Source of the DNA: Undibacterium sp. KW1
Lineage (GTDB): Bacteria > Pseudomonadota > Gammaproteobacteria > Burkholderiales > Burkholderiaceae_D
Assembly: GCF_009937955.1 (NCBI RefSeq)
Contig: NZ_AP018439.1
Span: 3,100,001-3,164,000, forward strand
Length of the DNA stretch: 64,000 nucleotides
Reading direction: 5' to 3'
The position numbers and the translations under genes are program-made. This document shows, one piece after another, positions 17,385-26,585 of the stretch (positions are counted from its first letter, which is position 1; the number at the start of each line of letters is the position of its first letter). The notes beneath the pieces were generated by a model, which did not search any database, was not told the origin of the DNA, and worked only from the letters and a program-made list of their open reading frames with translations.

Positions 17385-19109
17385 ATGAAGCAGTTGAACA
17401 AACTCAAAGACAACACTAAAAACGATACAAAAGCTGATCAAGTTACCCATGTTGATCATTATGATCAGCTTTATCACGAATTCAGGTGGGATGTACCCAG
17501 TAATTTCAATATCGCAGAAGCCTGTTGTCACCGCTGGGCAGTAAAGCACAAGCATGCAAAGAAAACTGCCATCCTCTATGAAGACAGCGAAGGCAATAGC
17601 CGCCGCCTGACTTATCAGCAACTACACGAACAAGCCAACCAGCTTGCCAATCTGTTGTTGCAGGAAGGCATACAACGCGGTGATGTGATCGCCTGCATCT
17701 TGCCGCAAAGGCCAGAAACCGCCATCACCATCATGGCTTGCCTGCAAATTGGTGCCATCGTCATGCCCCTGTCTTTCCTGTTTGGGCCAGAGGCGCTGGA
17801 ATACCGGCTGCAGCACAGCCAGTCCATCGCCATTGTCCTGGATAGCAGTGGGATAAAGGCATTTGAGGAAATACGCAGCCGCTGTCCCGACCTGAAAACC
17901 GTCATTACCGTAGATTGCGATACCAATGACGACATGCCACCCTGCATAGACTGGGAAACCCATGTACCCAACATGCCTGTCAATGCACACATTGCTGACA
18001 CCCGTTCCAGCGATCCTGCCATCCTGATTTACACCAGCGGCACTACTGGTGCGCCCAAAGGTGCGCTGCTACCGCATTCTGCCATTATCGGTAATCTGAC
18101 TGGCTTTGTGGCTTCGCAAAACTGGTTCCCGAAAGATGAAGATGTCTTCTGGTCACCGGCTGACTGGGCCTGGACTGGTGGCTTGATGGATGCATTATTG
18201 CCCACCCTGTATTTTGGCAAACCCATCGTTGGCTACCAGGGGCGTTTTACTGCAGAGACTGCTTATTATTTGCTGGAAAAATATCAGGTCACAAATACCT
18301 TCCTGTTCCCCACTGCCTTGAAGATGATGATGAAGGCAGAGCCCAAGCCCAGGAAGAAATACAAGCTCGTCCTGCGCGCCATCATGACTGCGGGTGAAGC
18401 CGTCGGTGACGCAGTCTTCAACTGGTGTGAAAGAGCGCTGCACATCACACCAAATGAAATGTTTGGCCAGACTGAAATGAACTACATCGTTGGCAATAGC
18501 CATCAATTGTGGCCAGCCAAACCTGGCAGTATGGGGCGACCTTACCCCGGACACAGGGTAGCTGTCATTGATGACGACGGCAATGAAGTGACGGACGGTG
18601 AAACAGGTGAAGTTGCCATGAGCCGCTATGATGCCTATGGCCATCTTGACCCTGTGTTCTTCATGGGTTACTGGAAAAACGACACGGCAACCCGCAATAA
18701 ATTCACTGGTGACTGGTGCAGGACTGGCGACCTGGCTACGCGAGATGCCGATGGCTACCTGTGGTATCAGGGCCGCGCAGATGATATGTTCAAGGCGGCA
18801 GGTTATCGCATAGGCCCATCAGAAATCGAGAATTGCCTGGTCAAACACGCAGCAGTGGCAAATGTGGCTGTCGTGCCTAAGCCCGACAAAGAACGGGGTA
18901 ACCTGGTCAAGGCTTATGTGGTGTTAAGCCAGGGTTTTCAGGGAGATGATGCACTGATCAAGGAATTGCAAGCCCATGTGCGCGGCAAACTCGCCCCCTA
19001 CGAATATCCAAAGGAGATAGAATTTATCGACGCCTTGCCTATGACTACGACCGGTAAAATACAGCGACGCATATTACGGCTGCGTGAAGAAGAGCGTGCA
19101 GAAAAATAG
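17385..19109 (+). CDS. AMP-forming acyl-CoA synthetase
   Basis: A 574-residue ANL-superfamily ligase that activates a carboxylic acid to acyl-AMP and then acyl-CoA. The P-loop YTSGTTGAPKGAL, the GQTEMNY motif, WCRTGDLATRD and the C-terminal catalytic lysine in MTTTGKIQRR are intact. The sequence resembles medium-chain acyl-CoA synthetases (ACSM type) more than acetyl-CoA synthetase. GGAGG at 17376-17380 supports the start. The first 30 residues are unusually rich in Lys and Asn/Asp. Confidence 0.92.
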   Translation: MKQLNKLKDNTKNDTKADQVTHVDHYDQLYHEFRWDVPSNFNIAEACCHRWAVKHKHAKKTAILYEDSEGNSRRLTYQQLHEQANQLANLLLQEGIQRGDVIACILPQRPETAITIMACLQIGAIVMPLSFLFGPEALEYRLQHSQSIAIVLDSSGIKAFEEIRSRCPDLKTVITVDCDTNDDMPPCIDWETHVPNMPVNAHIADTRSSDPAILIYTSGTTGAPKGALLPHSAIIGNLTGFVASQNWFPKDEDVFWSPADWAWTGGLMDALLPTLYFGKPIVGYQGRFTAETAYYLLEKYQVTNTFLFPTALKMMMKAEPKPRKKYKLVLRAIMTAGEAVGDAVFNWCERALHITPNEMFGQTEMNYIVGNSHQLWPAKPGSMGRPYPGHRVAVIDDDGNEVTDGETGEVAMSRYDAYGHLDPVFFMGYWKNDTATRNKFTGDWCRTGDLATRDADGYLWYQGRADDMFKAAGYRIGPSEIENCLVKHAAVANVAVVPKPDKERGNLVKAYVVLSQGFQGDDALIKELQAHVRGKLAPYEYPKEIEFIDALPMTTTGKIQRRILRLREEERAEK

Positions 19110-19128
19110 GGTTGCCAAGAATCAGTGA

Positions 19129-19797
19129 TCAGTGCTGCGCCATCACCGTGGCGCTGACCAGACTCGCAACCTGGTCCAGCATGTCGCTGATGGTCTTGCC
19201 ATACAGGGTGCTATTGAAGGCTGCACCATCGAAGACATGCTCACGGCCTATACTCACATTACCCGCAACGGCATTTGAGAATTCCTGCTGAGCCAGCAGT
19301 TGGCCAGTACTTGCGTCATAGATGCGCACATCCAGTTCTATGGCACGGGTTCTTTTTTGCGTCAGACCAAACAGGTTGGTATCTATCTTGGTACCGGCAT
19401 TGCGTATTTCACCTGATACGATGTAACGGCTGGCATAAGTGCGCCCCAGTTGCTGCAAAAGATTCACTGGCGGCACATCCTGCTGCCAGTCAAACGACAA
19501 TAAATCAGGCGAGGTGCGTACCTGCACTTGTCGTTCACGCATGAGTCTGCGGGCAATCGCCTTGGGGAAACCCTGTGAAGCATCATCAATATCGAGTACC
19601 TGCACAGGCTTGTTAACCGCAAAGCCTGTCAATACCAGGGCCTTATTGGACGGCAAATTAGGCGGCAAACCGGGATCGGTCATTTGTGCGATGGAGTGCG
19701 CAGAAAAGAATACGCCGAGTAAAATTAACGCAATCCGGTTTACCATTGATCTGATTGATCTGATTGATCTTATGAGTGCTGTCATGACATTCTTCAA
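19129..19797 (-). CDS. Predicted exported FlgT/CsgG-like protein
   Basis: A protein of about 222 residues with a signal peptide (VNRIALILLGVFFSAHSIA). The mature part predicts alternating strands and helices, with IARRLMRERQVQVRTSPD and YIVSGEIRNAG. This pattern resembles the CsgG/LpoB/FlgT-M fold used by envelope and flagellar assembly factors. No flagellar gene is nearby, so function is unassigned. The start is uncertain: TTG 19797, ATG 19785 or ATG 19746. The last falls just after a 9-bp tandem repeat that would otherwise encode RSIRSIRS. Confidence 0.6.
   Translation of the reverse strand: MKNVMTALIRSIRSIRSMVNRIALILLGVFFSAHSIAQMTDPGLPPNLPSNKALVLTGFAVNKPVQVLDIDDASQGFPKAIARRLMRERQVQVRTSPDLLSFDWQQDVPPVNLLQQLGRTYASRYIVSGEIRNAGTKIDTNLFGLTQKRTRAIELDVRIYDASTGQLLAQQEFSNAVAGNVSIGREHVFDGAAFNSTLYGKTISDMLDQVASLVSATVMAQH
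19745..19770. repeat. 9-bp tandem repeat, nearly three copies
   Basis: GATTGATCT repeats with a 9-bp period across 19745-19770. It lies at the 5' end of the FlgT/CsgG-like gene, where it encodes repeated Arg-Ser-Ile in that frame, or in the leader if translation starts at 19746. Unit loss or gain keeps the frame. Confidence 0.75.
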
Positions 19798-19891
19798 TGC
19801 AAGTGGTTTATCTTGATTACGACAGTAACAGCAACAACTTTAAGCATCCATTACAATCCTTCATTCATCAACCAGCTTTGACATCATATCC

Positions 19892-20425
19892 ATGAGTTCA
19901 TCTCTGATCATTACACTCGTCAAATCCGACGATGCCGCTGCCGTACTCGCATTTGAACAGGAAAACCGCGACCATTTTGAAGAATGGATAGCCAGCCGTG
20001 GCAATGACTTTTATTGTCTGCCAGAAGTGCGCTCCAGCCTGGAACAAGCACAATACCTGGCCAGCGCCAATCGTGAATATCACTACCTGGCATGGATAGA
20101 GAATGAAGTCGTTGGCCGCATCACCCTGCGTGGCGTTGAGCAAGATCAATACCATAAGGCTTTCCTGGGATACCGCTTCAGCAAACGGCACGGAGGCCAT
20201 GGCTATGCGACAGCCGCAGTCAATGCCGTCGTCAAGCAGGCATTTGAAGAACTCAAATTGAACCGGATTGAGGCCACCGTCATCATTGACAACCTGCCAT
20301 CCCAGGCCATCATGCGCAAATGCGGCTTCAGAGAGTATGGTCACTCGCATGCTTCGGTCTTTCGCAATGGTGTATGGCTGGATATGCTGCACTATGAAAA
20401 GCTGAACACGGTGCGCCCAGCCTGA
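19892..20425 (+). CDS. GNAT-family N-acetyltransferase (RimJ/RimL-like)
   Basis: A 177-residue acetyltransferase. The acetyl-CoA-binding segment is KRHGGHGYATAAVNAVVKQA, followed by NRIEATVIIDNLPSQAIMRK and CGFREYGHS. This is the RimJ/RimL-like order, in which a protein N-terminus or small molecule is acetylated. Substrate unknown. It is divergent from the FlgT/CsgG-like gene and about 100 bp ahead of the GIN-domain gene. Confidence 0.88.
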   Translation: MSSSLIITLVKSDDAAAVLAFEQENRDHFEEWIASRGNDFYCLPEVRSSLEQAQYLASANREYHYLAWIENEVVGRITLRGVEQDQYHKAFLGYRFSKRHGGHGYATAAVNAVVKQAFEELKLNRIEATVIIDNLPSQAIMRKCGFREYGHSHASVFRNGVWLDMLHYEKLNTVRPA

Positions 20426-20532
20426 ATGACGGCTCATCCCCAGAATTTTGCAGTTCATCGCAAAGCGTGGGCAGGCAAGGACAAAATTGGCAATACTAGC
20501 ACCAATGCAACACACCTACATTGGAGAAAACC

Positions 20533-21153
20533 ATGCGCCACATCTTGTTGATAGCTGCCCTGCTGCTGAGTTCTACTGCTTTTGCCGATGAGCAAACCCG
20601 TAACCTGCCAACCTTCAAGTCCATCAAGACCCGCAGTGCCTTCAGCCTGGTGGTGGAAGTTGGCAAATCCCAGTCTGTACAAGTCAAGGGCAATGAAAGG
20701 TTTGTCAATAACGTCATTACTGAAGTCATTGGTGACGAACTGGTCATTTCTTATAAAGAAAAAAATTCCATCAAGGTCAGCGACAACTCCCAGGTCATCA
20801 TCAGCATCCCCGAACTGAGCCGTTTCAAGATGGAAGGTGCGGGTAAAACCGTATTGAACAATCTTTCCGGCCCCCACTTTGCCTTGCATTACGAAGGAGC
20901 AGGCATGCTGGTAGCGAATGGCAAGGTCAAATCATTTATCCTGCGGGCCGAAGGCGTGGGCCTGGTAGAAACCAAGGACCTGATTGCCGAACAAGTAGAT
21001 GCGCATATAGAAGGCATAGGCTCGGTATCCGTCAATGCACGCGACAGCCTGAATGCATCCGTACAAGGCATAGGCAGCCTGATTTATTACGGCCGCCCAC
21101 GTAATGTCAGCAAATCTGTGGAAGGTATAGGCTCGGTACGTGCCGGAGATTAA
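20533..21153 (+). CDS. Secreted GIN-domain (DUF2807) protein
   Basis: A 206-residue exported protein with a signal peptide ending SSTAFA. The rest is a right-handed beta-helix-like repeat region of the putative auto-transporter head GIN type: LPTFKSIKTRSAFSLVVE, KMEGAGKTVL, HYEGAGMLV, and repeated GIGSV/GIGSL turns near the end. Role unknown, perhaps adhesive or stress related. GGAGA before the ATG at 20533 fixes the start. Its stop codon overlaps that of the convergent DUF455 gene in TTAA. Confidence 0.85.
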   Translation: MRHILLIAALLLSSTAFADEQTRNLPTFKSIKTRSAFSLVVEVGKSQSVQVKGNERFVNNVITEVIGDELVISYKEKNSIKVSDNSQVIISIPELSRFKMEGAGKTVLNNLSGPHFALHYEGAGMLVANGKVKSFILRAEGVGLVETKDLIAEQVDAHIEGIGSVSVNARDSLNASVQGIGSLIYYGRPRNVSKSVEGIGSVRAGD

Positions 21154-21956
21154 ATATTTGCCGCTGCCTGCAGGGCACGAAGCTCATCCTCATCAAACCC
21201 TGCTGCCCTCCTGCCTTCCAGGTTAAAGGGCCCCCGCACTGGCGGGGCCTTGTATTTACGGGCCATCTCGGCATAAGTCGAAATAATATCCAGCCCTTGT
21301 TCAGCGCAGAGTTTCTTGTACCAGAAATTCCCTATGGCAACATGACCAATTTCATCGTGCAGGATAATGGCCAGTATATCGGCAGCAGCCTGGTCACCTG
21401 CCTGCGCAAGCTTGGCCATGACGGCTGGCGTTGCATCCAGGCCGCGTGCCTCCAGCGTACGTGGCACCAGGGCGAGACGGGCCAACAGGTCACTCTTGGT
21501 TTTCTCTGCCATTTCCCAGAGGCTGTTATGGGCAGTGAAATCGCCGTAGGCAAACCCCTGGGTATGTAAATGTCCATCCAGTAATTGGAAGTGATAAGCC
21601 TCCTCCTTCAGCACTTTCAACCAGTCCAGATAAAACTGCGTTGGCATACCGGCAAAACGCCAAATGATATCCGCAGCCAGGTTGACTGCATTCAGTTCTA
21701 TGTGCGCCAGCGCATGGATGAGTACTGCCCTGCCCTCTACTGTATTCATGGCACGACGACCTACTTTACCTGGTGGCACCAGTTCGGGCTTGCTCAAGCG
21801 CCCGGGTATGCCCGTCGGTTCCACAAAAACCTTGGCAACATCCAGCAAAGGCTCCTTGAGAATTGCGTGGATAACCTCACATTTACGTTGAGGATCAGAC
21901 TCAAGCAAAGCCGTCAGGGCATCACCCCTTAATTCATTAATAAGTTTATCGTTCAT
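21150..21956 (-). CDS. DUF455 ferritin-like protein
   Basis: A 268-residue protein of the DUF455 family with a ferritin-like four-helix core. Helices carry metal-type Glu/His patterns: ALAHIELNAVNLAADI, LKEEAYHFQLL and LHDEIGHVAIG. It probably binds a di-iron centre, with function undefined (some relatives resemble tRNA-modifying MiaE). I start at the ATG at 21956; an upstream TTG would add eight residues. No strong ribosome site is visible. It is divergent from the gamma carbonic anhydrase gene. Confidence 0.85.
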   Translation of the reverse strand: MNDKLINELRGDALTALLESDPQRKCEVIHAILKEPLLDVAKVFVEPTGIPGRLSKPELVPPGKVGRRAMNTVEGRAVLIHALAHIELNAVNLAADIIWRFAGMPTQFYLDWLKVLKEEAYHFQLLDGHLHTQGFAYGDFTAHNSLWEMAEKTKSDLLARLALVPRTLEARGLDATPAVMAKLAQAGDQAAADILAIILHDEIGHVAIGNFWYKKLCAEQGLDIISTYAEMARKYKAPPVRGPFNLEGRRAAGFDEDELRALQAAANI

Positions 21957-22053
21957 ATCGATGCGAAGTCGGGCAAGCAAGCCCGCTGAGGTTTACAATA
22001 CGGGCTTTAGCCAATATTGCGCCAACAATAAAGCGCCATTTTACGGAAAAATC

Positions 22054-22578
22054 ATGCCCATTTACCAATTCGGTGACCTCAGCCCTGAAATTGATGCATC
22101 CGCCTATATTGCCGACAGTGCCAACATCATAGGCAAAGTCAAAATAGAAGCCAATGCCAGCATCTGGTTTGACGTCACCATCCGCGGCGACAATGAATTG
22201 ATTACCATCAGCGAAAATAGCAATGTACAGGAAGGCAGCATTTTACATACTGATCCTGGCTATCCCATGGTGATAGGCAAAAATGTGACTGTCGGCCATC
22301 AGGCCATGCTACATGGCTGCACTGTTGGTGATGGCTCATTGATAGGCATACAGGCGGTAGTGCTGAATGGTGCAAAGATAGGCAAAAACTGTCTGATTGG
22401 TGCCGGTGCACTGGTCACGGAAGGCAAGGAATTCCCTGACAACTCCCTCATCATAGGCTCGCCCGCAAAAGTTGTCAGAACACTGGGCGAAGCCGATATT
22501 GCCAGTCTGCAGCGCAATGCCGACACTTACGTAAAACGTGGGCAAGCCTTTAAAACACAACTGAAACGCATAGACTGA
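22054..22578 (+). CDS. Gamma-class carbonic anhydrase family protein (YrdA-like)
   Basis: A 174-residue left-handed beta-helix protein built of hexapeptide repeats (for example NIIGKV, IGKNVT, IGKNCL). Zinc-type histidines occur in SILHTDPGY and TVGHQAMLHGC, matching gamma carbonic anhydrase-like proteins such as YrdA/PaaY. True carbonic anhydrase activity is often weak in this group. GGA precedes the ATG. hslO follows after only 13 bp, so they are probably co-transcribed. Confidence 0.92.
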   Translation: MPIYQFGDLSPEIDASAYIADSANIIGKVKIEANASIWFDVTIRGDNELITISENSNVQEGSILHTDPGYPMVIGKNVTVGHQAMLHGCTVGDGSLIGIQAVVLNGAKIGKNCLIGAGALVTEGKEFPDNSLIIGSPAKVVRTLGEADIASLQRNADTYVKRGQAFKTQLKRID

Positions 22579-22591
22579 TTTAGCGATAACT

Positions 22592-23518
22592 ATGACTGAT
22601 ACCTTACAAAAATTCATGTTCGAACATGCCGGTGTACGCGGCGAAATGGTCGAACTGACCCACTCCTGGCAACAAACCCTGGCACGCAAGACTTATCCGG
22701 CTGCGGTACAAACCATACTCGGTGAATTGATGGCGGCATCTGCCCTGCTTTCAGCCAACCTGAAGTTTGATGGCACCATGATCATGCAAATCCATGGCGA
22801 TGGCCCGGTCAAATTGCTTGTGGTTGAATGCGATGGCGAACTGAAAATGCGTGCCACTGCCAAACTCGGTGAGCATGCCAATATCGCAGACGACGCCAGC
22901 CTGACTGACCTGATCCATTCCCATGGCAAAGGTCGTTTTGTGATTACGCTCGACCCGAACAATAAATTGCCAGGCCAGCAGGCTTACCAGGGCATCGTGC
23001 CGCTCGATGGTGACAGCATTGCAACTGTCATAGAAAACTATATGCAGCGTTCAGAACAGCTCGATACCAAGCTGTGGCTGGCGGCGGACGATCAGGTCGC
23101 ACGTGGCATGCTGCTGCAAAAACTACCTAAAACCGGTGGTGCTGAAGCGCAGGTGGAAGACGAAACTGAAGCCTGGAACCACGCCGTCATGCTGGGTGAC
23201 ACTTTAAAACGCCCTGAATTGCTCAGCACAGGGATAGACATGCTCTTGCACCGCCTGTTCTGGGAAGAAACCATACGCGTATTCGATCCTCTGCATCCGC
23301 AGTTCCAGTGCAACTGCACCCGTGAAAAAGTCGGCGACATGCTCAGAATGCTGGGTGAAGAAGAAATCCAGTCTGCCATCGCTGATCTTGGCGCGCTGGA
23401 TATCAATTGTGATTTCTGCGGCAAGCACTATGGTTTCGACAAAGTGGATTGCGCGCAGTTATTCGTTGCCAGCACGCTGACGGAAGGTACGCTGACCGCC
23501 CCTGAAATCAAGCATTAA
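22592..23518 (+). CDS. hslO: Redox-regulated chaperone Hsp33
   Basis: Hsp33 is a holdase switched on by oxidation. The 308-residue protein has the N-terminal chaperone domain and the C-terminal zinc switch with Cys240-x-Cys242 (CNC) and Cys273-x2-Cys276 (CDFC). All four zinc-binding cysteines are present, so redox control should be intact. The conserved segment HSHGKGRFVITLDP also fits. Confidence 0.97.
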   Translation: MTDTLQKFMFEHAGVRGEMVELTHSWQQTLARKTYPAAVQTILGELMAASALLSANLKFDGTMIMQIHGDGPVKLLVVECDGELKMRATAKLGEHANIADDASLTDLIHSHGKGRFVITLDPNNKLPGQQAYQGIVPLDGDSIATVIENYMQRSEQLDTKLWLAADDQVARGMLLQKLPKTGGAEAQVEDETEAWNHAVMLGDTLKRPELLSTGIDMLLHRLFWEETIRVFDPLHPQFQCNCTREKVGDMLRMLGEEEIQSAIADLGALDINCDFCGKHYGFDKVDCAQLFVASTLTEGTLTAPEIKH

Positions 23519-23543
23519 TTTCTATTGGTCTATTGATCCATTG

Positions 23544-23568
23544 GTCTGGTGACGGCGCGTCGCCAGAC
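23544..23568 (+). terminator. Hairpin after hslO
   Basis: GTCTGGTGACG pairs with CGTCGCCAGAC around a GCG loop (11 bp, one wobble). There is no T run after it, so it is a possible terminator or 3' stabiliser. Confidence 0.5.
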
Positions 23569-23686
23569 TATCTCCATCTCAAATCCAGCTTGAATTCATC
23601 ACTCTGCATGAGTGTTTGATCACATAAGCCAATTTCCAATTTGATTATCTGCCATTGTCGATAGCTCATTACTCTGGAGACTTTCC

Positions 23687-24121
23687 ATGATTCAACAATG
23701 GTATAAATTAAATCAAGCGAATCCAGCCAACCAGCACCGTGGTATGGATATTGTACGCATAGGTGTCGCACTGATTATTTTGATGCACCCACTGCATGGC
23801 TACACCCACCTGGCGAATATCCCCAAATTTGGCGAGTTCCTGGCTGAACTTGGCTATCCTTTTGGCACAGCCCTGGCATGGCTGGTCTTGCTGGTGCAAA
23901 CTGCCAGCAGCCTGGCATTGCTGGCCAATCGGTTGGTCGTCCCTGCGTGCATCGGCCACATCATTGTTGTTTGCTTTGGATTGCTCCATGTTCACTCCCA
24001 CTATGGCTGGTATGTTGTCGGCCCTGGTCAAGGTGGCATGGAATGGGGCTTTATCCTGCTGACCAGTTTGCTTGGCGTCATGTGGGCTTATTGGCCACAA
24101 CAATACAAAAAAGACAAATAA
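23687..24121 (+). CDS. DoxX-family membrane protein
   Basis: A 144-residue inner-membrane protein with four predicted helices (about 22-42, 58-78, 83-102, 115-135). The helix patterns LVLLVQTASSLALL and the small size fit the DoxX family, whose members have varied or unknown roles. GGAGAC precedes the ATG. It stands just upstream of the MerR-MFS operon, which has its own promoter. Confidence 0.75.
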   Translation: MIQQWYKLNQANPANQHRGMDIVRIGVALIILMHPLHGYTHLANIPKFGEFLAELGYPFGTALAWLVLLVQTASSLALLANRLVVPACIGHIIVVCFGLLHVHSHYGWYVVGPGQGGMEWGFILLTSLLGVMWAYWPQQYKKDK

Positions 24122-24152
24122 ATCGAGCAATAAAAATATTTTCAAAAAACCT

Positions 24153-24183
24153 TTGACCCTGACATTAGGTGAGGCTTTATAGT
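24153..24183 (+). promoter_or_regulatory. MerR-type promoter of the merR-MFS operon
   Basis: TTGACC (24153-24158), a 19-bp spacer and TATAGT (24178-24183) give a near-consensus promoter with the elongated spacer of MerR-activated genes. The spacer edge carries the imperfect dyad CCTGAC / GTGAGG. The first gene is a MerR regulator, so it is probably autoregulated by DNA distortion. Confidence 0.8.
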
Positions 24184-24207
24184 CTCCCTCATTGAAGGAG
24201 ATCAGGT

Positions 24208-25275
24208 ATGTTATTGAAAATCGGTGAACTGGCCAGCCGCACTGGCCTGACCATACGCACACTGCATCACTACGACAAAATTGGCTTGCTCAAGCCATCT
24301 GCGCGCTCAGAGGCAGGGTATCGCCTCTACGACAGATCAGATATTAAACGCCTGCATCACATACAAGCCCTGCGCCGCCTGGATTTATCGCTGGCAGAAG
24401 TGGGCGATGTCATCAACAGCGCTGGCAATGATTTGCACTTCGTCATAGACGAACAGATTTCTGGCCTGGATCAGCAAATAGCACAAAGCATGGAACTGCG
24501 TGACAGGCTGCAAGAATTGTCAGGCTTATTGAAAGCCGATGACGAACCCAATCTTGAATACTGGCTATCGACGCTGGAAATGATGAGCCTGATCGGCAAA
24601 TATTTCAGCCGTGATGAGATTCTGGATATGCGCAAACTGGAATCACAAGCACAAAGCAAGATAGAAACGCATATGGCCCCTTACGTCAAGGCTGCCAGGC
24701 TTTTGCTGGATCAGAAAATATCGCCACTTGACCCAAAGGCCAAACAACTGGCCAAAGAATGGGTACTGGCCATGAGTCAAATCATGCCTGATCCCAGATT
24801 GCTCAGCAAATTCACGTTGATGCACCGGAAAGAGCCATCACTACAGTCTTTAAGCGGCGTCGATGATGAGATGATGGATTTCATCACCCGCGCATCAGTA
24901 GAATTCAGGTATGACATTTACAGAAAATACCTGAGCGAAGAAGAACTAAAGTATTTTCGCGCCTCATTTTTCAGAAATGCAGAATCGTGGACACGCATCT
25001 TTTCTGAAGTAAGGCAAAAAATGGCTCTAAACCTACCGCCTGACCATCCTGATGTGCAAGCCACTTTAATCAAATGGCGCGAGCTGTTCATGGATGCATG
25101 GGGCAATCATTTGCCCACGATGCTCAAAGTCAGAAGCATCCATGAAAAAGAACCGGAGCTAAGCATAGGCGGAGGGTTGACACTCAACATCATTGCCTAC
25201 GCCCGTCAGGGGATGGCAATTTTGGAGAAAAACTCTCTTGAAAAGCAGCAAGGAAAAGTAAGGAAAACAACATGA
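24208..25275 (+). CDS. MerR-family regulator with duplicated TipAS-like effector domain
   Basis: A 355-residue regulator. The N-terminal MerR winged helix (KIGELASRTGLTIRTLHHYD) and dimer coiled coil occupy about 1-110. The rest contains two similar units. The first begins KYFSRDEI at 131 and reaches HRKEP at 206. The second begins KYLSEEEL at 240 and reaches HEKEP at 312. Single units of this type in TipA bind thiopeptide antibiotics. The normal length is near 250, so this is an enlarged version. GGAG precedes the ATG. It overlaps the MFS exporter by four bases, so it probably senses that pump's substrate. Confidence 0.88.
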   Translation: MLLKIGELASRTGLTIRTLHHYDKIGLLKPSARSEAGYRLYDRSDIKRLHHIQALRRLDLSLAEVGDVINSAGNDLHFVIDEQISGLDQQIAQSMELRDRLQELSGLLKADDEPNLEYWLSTLEMMSLIGKYFSRDEILDMRKLESQAQSKIETHMAPYVKAARLLLDQKISPLDPKAKQLAKEWVLAMSQIMPDPRLLSKFTLMHRKEPSLQSLSGVDDEMMDFITRASVEFRYDIYRKYLSEEELKYFRASFFRNAESWTRIFSEVRQKMALNLPPDHPDVQATLIKWRELFMDAWGNHLPTMLKVRSIHEKEPELSIGGGLTLNIIAYARQGMAILEKNSLEKQQGKVRKTT

Positions 25276-26585
25276 ACAATATAGATACGCATAAAACGGG
25301 CAACGCGCCTAAAGGCTTATTCAAGGACAGCAATTTCCTCTGGATGATAGGTGGTGGCGCCATCTCCATGCTGGGTGACCAGTTCACTTTGATTGCCCTG
25401 CCCTGGCTGGTGCTGAAGATGACTGGTGACACCCTGATACTCGGCATCGTGCTGGCACTGATCAGTGTGCCACGCGCATTATTGATATTACTAGGTGGAG
25501 CAGTGGTCGATCGCTACTCGCCCAAGACTGTGATGATGCAAACCAAATACATCAATACGCTGCTGCTGGGAATATTAAGTGCCCTGATTTTTTACGGCAA
25601 GCTGGAATTATGGATGGTCTATGCGCTGGCCCTGGGTTTGGGTATATCGACAGCCTTCAGCATACCTTCAGGTACATCGATGTTGCCGCGTGTCGTACAG
25701 CCATCGCAATTGCAGCCAGCAAATGGCATCATGCTGGGCATGCGTCAGTTGACCATGTTCATCGGCCCGGTACTGGCGGGCCTGTTGATCGCCCTGTTTG
25801 GTACGCAAGAAAGTGGCATGGTCCATGATGCGCAAGGCCTGGCAGCAGCATTTTTCTTTGACTGTTTTACCTATGCTTTTTCAGCCTGGACGTTGAGCAA
25901 GGTCAGGATGAATGAAGGCATGCCAAAATCACCTGGCGCAACACCTGCAGCACAAAAACCGGCACTGCTTAAGTCTCTCGCAGAAGGTTTGCGATATTGC
26001 TGGAATGAGAAACAACTGCGTAGCTGCTTTATCTATTGGGCGGCAATCGCTTTCTTTATCATGGGGCCGATACAGATTGCCCTACCGGTGATGGCAAACC
26101 AGCTCAGCAATAGTGCCAGCGCACTGGGCTTAATGGCAGGCTCACATGGTGCGGGCACCTTATTGGGAATGGCACTGGCAGGCATGAAGCCCAATCTGCG
26201 CTTTGGCAACCTTGGCCGCACTATCCTGCTGGTCGATTTTCTGGTCGGCATCCTGTTCGCACCCATGGGCCTGATCAGCGCAAGCTGGCAAGGGGCACTG
26301 ATTTTGCTAAGCGTGGGCATACTCGGTGGTTTTCTGCATGTGGCAGTATTTACCTGGGTACAAAAACAGGTACCGCCATATATGATAGGTCGCGCCATGA
26401 GCATGTTCATGTTTATCTTCATGGGCATAGGGCCGGTCTCTGCTGCTTTTACAGGCTGGCTGCTGCGTGGCATCACGATTCCGCAATTGTTCATGGGCAG
26501 TGGCAGCTTGCTGATCCTGATCGTCATCACTGCAACACAGTTCAGCCCTATCGCCACCGTCACGGACAAAAGGGCTGCTGCATAG
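25272..26585 (+). CDS. MFS transporter, probable drug exporter
   Basis: A 437-residue major facilitator with about 12 membrane helices, starting after WMIGGGAISMLGDQFTLIALP. GGAVVDRYSPKTVMM is the inter-helix 2-3 loop, equivalent to the MFS signature. Its ATG overlaps the MerR stop (ATGA), so the two are translationally coupled. It most likely exports a toxic compound sensed by the MerR protein. Substrate unknown. Confidence 0.88.
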   Translation: MNNIDTHKTGNAPKGLFKDSNFLWMIGGGAISMLGDQFTLIALPWLVLKMTGDTLILGIVLALISVPRALLILLGGAVVDRYSPKTVMMQTKYINTLLLGILSALIFYGKLELWMVYALALGLGISTAFSIPSGTSMLPRVVQPSQLQPANGIMLGMRQLTMFIGPVLAGLLIALFGTQESGMVHDAQGLAAAFFFDCFTYAFSAWTLSKVRMNEGMPKSPGATPAAQKPALLKSLAEGLRYCWNEKQLRSCFIYWAAIAFFIMGPIQIALPVMANQLSNSASALGLMAGSHGAGTLLGMALAGMKPNLRFGNLGRTILLVDFLVGILFAPMGLISASWQGALILLSVGILGGFLHVAVFTWVQKQVPPYMIGRAMSMFMFIFMGIGPVSAAFTGWLLRGITIPQLFMGSGSLLILIVITATQFSPIATVTDKRAAA

